Source of the DNA: DATJGF01 sp035495315
GTDB taxonomy: Bacteria > Verrucomicrobiota > Verrucomicrobiia > Limisphaerales > UBA8199
Assembly: GCA_035495315.1 (NCBI GenBank)
Contig: DATJGF010000078.1
Span: 1-58,861, forward strand
Length of the DNA stretch: 58,861 nucleotides
Reading direction: 5' to 3'
In this document: positions 54,667-58,861 of the stretch, in pieces
Layout of the letters: the number at the start of each line of letters is the position of its first letter
How positions within the stretch are numbered: the first letter of the stretch is position 1
Notes under the pieces: generated by a model
Seen by the model: the letters and a program-made list of their open reading frames with translations, nothing else
Database searches by the model: none
Told to the model about the DNA's origin: nothing
Made by a program: the position numbers and the translations under genes

Positions 54667-54741
54667 GGTAGGGCCGGCTCGCCGAGCTGGTCGACCCGTT
54701 TTTGAATGGGAAAGCGGACGGCTCGGCGAGCAGTCCCTACC
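54667..54741. repeat. 75-bp GGTAGGG palindromic element, copy 2
   Basis: Begins GGTAGGGCCGGCTCGCCGAGC and ends GCTCGGCGAGCAGTCCCTACC, so the outer arms are inverted. The centre (TTTTTGAATGGGAAAGCGGACG) is partly like copy 3. It lies between the nitroreductase and the small gene at 54870. Confidence 0.85.
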
Positions 54742-54869
54742 AAATGAAGCGTGTTTCGGGGTTTAGGAGATTAGTTATAATAAGGAGATGTTTGGGGCCG
54801 CGCGGAGCTCGGCCGTCCGAGGTACGGGCCCGGAGATGAGGAAAGCGCCTCAATAAGGCGCGCTGAATC

Positions 54870-55151
54870 GTGGCACCTGTTATGCTCTTATATTTCTGCG
54901 AGTGCGGTAATCGCACGAGCTGTATGAACTTTCGAGCTGTGGGTGTTGAACCGTTGGTTGGAGTCCACTTTCATCAAAACATTTCCGGCCCCGGCTCCTA
55001 CTTCAGAGCCATTTGCGAAGTTTGTGATGGCTGCGGAGAGCCCACGCGTGCTCGGGATACTTATTTCGATGGAACGCGCTTCCTATGCGCCGGTTGCCGA
55101 GAACGCGACCGCTTGGAAACCTGCTCAGAAAGTGCCGCAGCAGTGATGTAG
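54870..55151 (+). CDS. Possible zinc-ribbon protein of unknown function
   Basis: This frame gives up to 93 residues from a GTG. A C-terminal VCDGCGEPTRARDTYFDGTRFLCAGC region has two Cys-x2-Cys pairs, consistent with a zinc ribbon. The earlier part has more cysteines (YFCECGNRTSCMNF). The start codon is uncertain and no family is recognised, so the call rests on the cysteine spacing alone. Confidence 0.4.
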   Translation: MAPVMLLYFCECGNRTSCMNFRAVGVEPLVGVHFHQNISGPGSYFRAICEVCDGCGEPTRARDTYFDGTRFLCAGCRERDRLETCSESAAAVM

Positions 55152-55231
55152 AGCGATAAAGCAAACGGTGGGCGAGCCCCCGCTTATTGCGGCACACACC
55201 TGGCATTCTGACTACAATCCATTTCATAAAT

Positions 55232-55307
55232 GGTAGGGCCGGCTCGCCGAGCGGGCCGCGCCCGCTGATGTGTAGGAAGGCGGACGGCTCGGCGAGCCGT
55301 CCCTACC
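55232..55307. repeat. 76-bp GGTAGGG palindromic element, copy 3
   Basis: Same orientation as copy 2 and opposite to copy 1. The arms are GGTAGGGCCGGCTCGCCGAGC and GCTCGGCGAGCCGTCCCTACC. It shares the central TGTAGGAAG sequence with copy 1 in reverse complement. It lies 69 bp beyond the ubiA stop codon. Confidence 0.88.
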
Positions 55308-55375
55308 GGTCTTAGAAGATGAGTTCCAAGGGCCGGACTGGCCCAGCCCAGCCAATTGCCCGCGTCAGCTTGCGA

Positions 55376-56305
55376 TCATCGGATCCGAAAGCCGCCCTGG
55401 AACACCACTTCAGCCAGCACGATCGCGAGGAAAACGGAGCTGACCACGGCATTGAGTTTAAAAAAAGCGATATTGATCCAATTCAAGCTGCGACGGCGCG
55501 CAATCCAGTGCTCCAGGACAAGGCATCCGACAATGATGAACCAGCCGACGAGATACGCCAGGCGGAACCGGCAAAGGACGCCAAAGAGCAACAAGAGTCC
55601 GCACATGAGCATATGGGAAAGAAAGGCGGCTTGCAGGGCGTTCGCGGGTCCCCAGGAAACCACCAGCGAATGCAATCCGTGAGCCCGATCGAAATCATAA
55701 TCCTGGAGCGAGTAAATGATATCGAAACCGACGAGCCAGAGGACGACACTAACGGCGAGAACCAGCATTTGCAGAATTTCAATGACCGTCACTTGCGTAC
55801 CTTTCACCGCTAGCCAGGCCCCAATGGGCGCCAGGGCCAAGGCCAAACCGAGGAATACATGGGTGTATTGAGTGAAACGCTTGGTCAGCGAATAGAAGCA
55901 AACCACCAATAACGCGACAGGCGAAAGATAGAAACAGATTGGGTTTAGAAAGAAACTGGCCACCACCAGGCCACCAGCGGAGATCACGCATAAGGCGATT
56001 GCCCCAGCGAGACTCACCTGGCCGGTCGGCAAATGCCGCCCGGCAGTCCGCGGGTTGAGCGCGTCGAATCTGCGATCAACTATCCGATTGAATGACATCG
56101 CGCAGCTACGCGCGCACACCATCGCGAGCAGGATCAGGGCGAATGTTCGCCAACCCGGCCAACCGCGGTTATCGCGCGCAGCCACCAGCATCGCCGCCAG
56201 CGCAAATGGCAGCGCGAACACCGTGTGAGAAAAGCGAACGAAGGAAGCCCATTTCTTGACCTGACCGATTGGAGAGTAGAACGAGGGGGGTTGGGAAGCG
56301 GGCAT
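55376..56305 (-). CDS. ubiA: UbiA-family prenyltransferase
   Basis: The ATG at 56305 gives 309 residues; the longer frame to 56389 adds a low-complexity region. UbiA motifs are NRIVDRRFDALNPRTAGR (first Asp-rich site) and YSLQDYDFDRAHGLHS (second). About eight or nine membrane helices span the rest. It should attach a prenyl chain to 4-hydroxybenzoate or a similar aromatic ring in quinone synthesis. It is transcribed leftward, with ubiX on the same strand just upstream, separated by a frameshifted gene. Confidence 0.93.
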   Translation of the reverse strand: MPASQPPSFYSPIGQVKKWASFVRFSHTVFALPFALAAMLVAARDNRGWPGWRTFALILLAMVCARSCAMSFNRIVDRRFDALNPRTAGRHLPTGQVSLAGAIALCVISAGGLVVASFFLNPICFYLSPVALLVVCFYSLTKRFTQYTHVFLGLALALAPIGAWLAVKGTQVTVIEILQMLVLAVSVVLWLVGFDIIYSLQDYDFDRAHGLHSLVVSWGPANALQAAFLSHMLMCGLLLLFGVLCRFRLAYLVGWFIIVGCLVLEHWIARRRSLNWINIAFFKLNAVVSSVFLAIVLAEVVFQGGFRIR

Positions 56306-56364
56306 TGAAGGCGGCTGTGACGAGGATAGAGGATAGAGATTAGAAGATGGCCTTAGGGCTCGTC

Positions 56365-56749
56365 CTAACCTTTGTGGGAATTCGGGCAAAAGTCATCGGC
56401 CTTATCTTTCATCCTATTGAGCATTGCTCCCACACTTTGCCATGCGCTGTCCATTCGTGCGTGTTCCTGATATGTACCCACAATCCAAACAGTCGTCGAG
56501 CCAAGACTGGGTCTCCGTAGCCTCGCCGAGCGCTTCGTCAATTTTATTGATGAATACACCCGAGTACTTCCTTCGGCCCCACGCCTCCGCAATCATCGCT
56601 TTCACGGCCCGTGAAGATCGCCGAATCTGATCCGTCAATGCGTAGCGTTCTTCGCGAGGAAAGCTTCTGGTGGTTTCAAAAATCGTTTGAGCCTCTTGTC
56701 GAGCCATTTTGTAAACGTTCAGCTCTCTAAAACTTCTGATAATTGGCAT
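56365..56749 (-). pseudogene. Four-helix-bundle (S23-like) protein, frameshifted
   Basis: From ATG 56749, SFRELNVYKMARQEAQTIFE and ALTDQIRRSSRAVKAMIAEA match the four-helix-bundle family found in 23S rRNA intervening sequences and as stand-alone genes. Near 56477 the frame shifts: after GYIS the sequence continues in another frame as EHARMDSAWQSVGAMLNRM (one extra or two missing bases). The flanks are runs of GATAGAGGATAGAG-like filler. It lies between ubiA and ubiX, which are usually neighbours. Confidence 0.75.
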
Positions 56750-56815
56750 TTTAGGGTACTCTCTATTCTCTATGCGCCACATTCTCCATCTTCCATAGTC
56801 TATCCTCGCGTCCCG

Positions 56816-57406
56816 TCAGTCCCCCTCCTCACCCCACCTGGCAACCAGTTTTTGCGGCAAACCGATGTGGTCGAGAACACGCGCCACGACCGTATCCACC
56901 ACCTGTGCGACCGTTTTGGGGTGCGTATAAAATGAGGGGTTGGCGGGCAAAATCGTCGCGCCCGCCAGCAAAAGCAGTTCGAGGTTCTTCACATGGACCA
57001 GGTTCAACGGCGTCTCGCGGGGAACGAGGATTAATTTCTTTTTCTCTTTCAGCACGACATCAGCGGCACGCAGCAAGACGTCTTCACTATAACCATGCGC
57101 AATGCGGCCGAGTGTCCCCATGCTGCAGGGAATCACCACCATCGCGTCCGGCGCATTTGAGCCGCTCGCGAAGGGCGCGTTCATGCTCTTCAACGTGTGC
57201 GAGACAACACCCTGTGGCAAACGCAGCCCCTCGGGCAATTCCTGAGCGATTACTGTGTGGGCATAGTTGCTCAAAACGACGTGAACCTCATTGGTTTGTG
57301 AGTCGAGGTTGTCGAGCAAACGTTGGGCATAGAGCATGCCACTGGCTCCGGTGATCGCGACAAGTATTCTCAAGAGGTAAATTGGTTCGGTCGTGAACAG
57401 GCTCAA
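56816..57406 (-). CDS. ubiX: Flavin prenyltransferase UbiX
   Basis: This protein of about 196 residues uses a TTG start in the longest frame; the natural start could be the TTG at residue 12, just before RILVAITGASGMLYAQRLL. That motif is the flavin-binding region. VVIPCSMGTLGRIAHGYSEDVLLRAADV and LVPRETPLNLVH are also typical. It makes prenylated FMN, the cofactor of UbiD decarboxylases. No ubiD gene is in the window. The gene reads leftward, toward ubiA. Confidence 0.92.
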   Translation of the reverse strand: MSLFTTEPIYLLRILVAITGASGMLYAQRLLDNLDSQTNEVHVVLSNYAHTVIAQELPEGLRLPQGVVSHTLKSMNAPFASGSNAPDAMVVIPCSMGTLGRIAHGYSEDVLLRAADVVLKEKKKLILVPRETPLNLVHVKNLELLLLAGATILPANPSFYTHPKTVAQVVDTVVARVLDHIGLPQKLVARWGEEGD

Positions 57407-57451
57407 ACTACCGCCAGCGGTCCGGCGGCGGCAAGCGCGGAAGCAGAAATT

Positions 57452-57551
57452 GTAACGCAGAGTTTCACTCTGCTGTACCGCCGACTTCCAGTCGGCAGGT
57501 GCGATAAACGGAGCCGCAAAACACGCGCTGCAGGTTGAAACTCTGCGTTAC
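57452..57551. repeat. 100-bp MITE-like element with GTAACGCAGAGTTTCA ends
   Basis: The terminal inverted repeats GTAACGCAGAGTTTCA and TGAAACTCTGCGTTAC are perfect over 16 bp. Inside, CCGACTTCCAGTCGG (57481-57495) is a short hairpin. The left 30 nt match the hairpin at 8001-8050 in reverse complement. It lies upstream of both the ubiX and the amidase genes, in their shared promoter region. There is no transposase. Confidence 0.88.
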
Positions 57552-57596
57552 GAGAAAACAGCTTGAGTCGGGTTTGCGCTTCCACACAATGGGAGG

Positions 57597-58847
57597 GTGT
57601 CATTTCCGGTAAAAGGCGTTTGGGGCATTGTGATTCTGCTGCTGGCGGGTTGCGCCTCAAACCCTCATCGAAATGTGACGCACGTTGCCGATTGGGAGGA
57701 TCTCGACGCACCGCCACCTGGCCCACCTCTGAGCGTGACGGTCGCGCCGTTGATACCGACAAATCAGCCCGCCCCGCCCACCCATGGGGTTGCACCTGAC
57801 GAACCGGTGCCGGTGGCGAGGGAAACCTGGGTGCCTCTGCAGGAGTGGACCAAGGCCAAGGGGTTGCCCAACCCGACGCGACTGAACTCGGCACCGCAAC
57901 CCGCTTACGTGCTTAAGTCGACCAGTGGCGCGCTGGTTTTAACCGCCGGAACACGCTCCGCTCATTGGGACGGTTTGGAGTTGCGCCTCGGCTTTGCCCC
58001 GCAATTCATCAATGGCCAACTGTACGCGCATTCGCTCGACATCAGGAAAACCGTGCAACCCTTGTTGCTCGCCAACACAAGCCCCCAACTACTGACGGGT
58101 GCCGTAGTGGTGATCGACCCCGGACATGGCGGTGGAGATTCAGGCACCAGGAGCGTGGCTGGGAATCGGTATGAAAAAGATTTCACGCTGGATTGGGCAA
58201 CGCGTCTCCAGGCGCTGATGAGTGCCCAGGGCTGCCAGGTCTTTCTCACCCGCTCGAATGACACAGACGTCGCGCTTTCGAACCGTGTTGTTTTCGCCGC
58301 CTCACATCACGCGGATGTCTTTCTCAGCTTGCACTTCAACTCCGCTGGACAAGACTCCGGCGAAGCCGGACTCGAAACTTATTGTCTGACCCCGAGGGGA
58401 ATGCCTTCTTCGCTGACCCGCGGTTACGCCGATGAGATCTCGATGACCTTCCCGAACAACGGTTTTGACGCGCAGAATCTGCGCCTGGCGATGGCGGTTC
58501 ATCGTTCACTGTTACAGGTAAACGGCCATGTCGATCGCGGTGTGCGTCGGGCCCGCTTTCCGGCAGTCCTTCGAGGCCAGGAACGGCCAGCGATTCTCAT
58601 TGAAGGGGGCTATCTTTCGAACCCCCGGGAAGCTGGAATGATCGCTCAACCAACCTACCGTCAGCATTTGGCGGAAGCAGTCGCGCGGGCTTTGTTGCCC
58701 AGCGCCGACCTGGCGGGCAACAAACCACAAGCTCGCGAGCCAGAGACCGGCGGTCATGAAGCCCAGTTGAAACAACAAAGGCCGCAAGAGGAACCTAACT
58801 CAAAGACTAACGAACCGGCCGGTTCCTCTGACGTTGAATCCCCTTGA
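57597..58847 (+). CDS. N-acetylmuramoyl-L-alanine amidase lipoprotein
   Basis: This 416-residue protein starts with GTG just after GGGAGG. A lipobox (GIVILLLAGC) marks a lipoprotein. A proline-rich linker (about 30-90) and a small beta domain precede an Amidase_3 domain: VVIDPGHGGGDSGT (zinc His), RYEKDF (zinc Glu), FLSLHFNS (zinc His) and ILIEGGYLSN (catalytic Glu). It cleaves the lactyl-amide link in peptidoglycan. The last 40 residues are Gln/Glu/Pro-rich and look disordered. It is complete, ending 14 bp before the window end. Confidence 0.94.
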   Translation: MSFPVKGVWGIVILLLAGCASNPHRNVTHVADWEDLDAPPPGPPLSVTVAPLIPTNQPAPPTHGVAPDEPVPVARETWVPLQEWTKAKGLPNPTRLNSAPQPAYVLKSTSGALVLTAGTRSAHWDGLELRLGFAPQFINGQLYAHSLDIRKTVQPLLLANTSPQLLTGAVVVIDPGHGGGDSGTRSVAGNRYEKDFTLDWATRLQALMSAQGCQVFLTRSNDTDVALSNRVVFAASHHADVFLSLHFNSAGQDSGEAGLETYCLTPRGMPSSLTRGYADEISMTFPNNGFDAQNLRLAMAVHRSLLQVNGHVDRGVRRARFPAVLRGQERPAILIEGGYLSNPREAGMIAQPTYRQHLAEAVARALLPSADLAGNKPQAREPETGGHEAQLKQQRPQEEPNSKTNEPAGSSDVESP

Positions 58848-58861
58848 GCCGGCACTTGCAC

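Noticed and set aside
1..58861. CRISPR array, integrase, insertion sequence or prophage
   Set aside because: No regular spacer-repeat array and no transposase or integrase motif was seen on either strand. The palindromic elements are too few and too dispersed.

Overview
The window (58,861 bp, G+C-rich by eye) looks like a chromosomal piece of a Verrucomicrobiota bacterium, probably the Pedosphaera/Limisphaerales side. This is inferred from style, not from a marker gene: large secreted LamG, Ig-like, beta-helix and BACON proteins, Tat-exported Gfo/Idh/MocA and xylose-isomerase-like enzymes, an NPCBM-GH36 alpha-galactosidase, LytS/LytTR regulation, and many short palindromic repeats between genes. 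There is no rRNA, CRISPR array, insertion sequence, integrase or phage module. One tRNA gene, tRNA-Arg(TCG), is present.

Region 1 (1-15,995, + strand) is an exopolysaccharide operon with short gaps or ATGA overlaps. Its order is AMP-forming acyl ligase, NAD-synthase-like enzyme, O-antigen-ligase-like membrane protein, two GT4 glycosyltransferases, acyl carrier protein, GT2 glycosyltransferase, DegT aminotransferase, priming sugar transferase with an unusual domain order, FlaA1/CapD-type dehydratase, WbpP-type epimerase, and an asparagine-synthase-like amidotransferase. Export genes are not in the window. Region 2 (15,981-18,213, - strand) converges on it and holds three overlapping genes: a CysE-like acetyltransferase, a second carrier protein, and a seryl-tRNA-synthetase-like amino acid:carrier-protein ligase. 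Together the two regions carry two carrier proteins and two different adenylating ligases beside polysaccharide genes. This is the best candidate here for an undescribed pathway, possibly acyl or aminoacyl tailoring of a surface glycan.

Region 3 (18.7-24 kb) is decaying: a frameshifted CehA/McbA-type PHP protein, a fragment of an SDR protein, and a gamma-glutamyltransferase gene with two frameshifts, with an intact TPR lipoprotein between them. Region 4 (24.3-36.9 kb) holds secreted LamG and beta-helix proteins, a PAS histidine kinase with a single-domain response regulator, and Tat-exported sugar-type enzymes. Region 5 (36.9-44.6 kb) holds proteins of unknown function, a DUF2959 protein, the alpha-galactosidase, the tRNA and a DUF883-like protein. 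Region 6 (44.9-47.7 kb) is a small glycosyltransferase cluster that has lost most of its epimerase gene. Region 7 (48-53.6 kb) holds a zinc-ribbon response regulator, a LytS/LytTR pair and a secreted FN3-LamG-BACON protein. Region 8 (54-58.9 kb) holds a nitroreductase, ubiA and ubiX separated by a frameshifted four-helix-bundle gene, and a lipoprotein amidase.

Three families of dispersed inverted repeats sit between genes: a 75-76 bp element in three copies, an element ending in GTAACGCAGAGTTTCA in two forms, and longer MITE-like or degenerate filler sequences. Coding boundaries rest on reading frames, motifs and start-site context only. No database search was possible.
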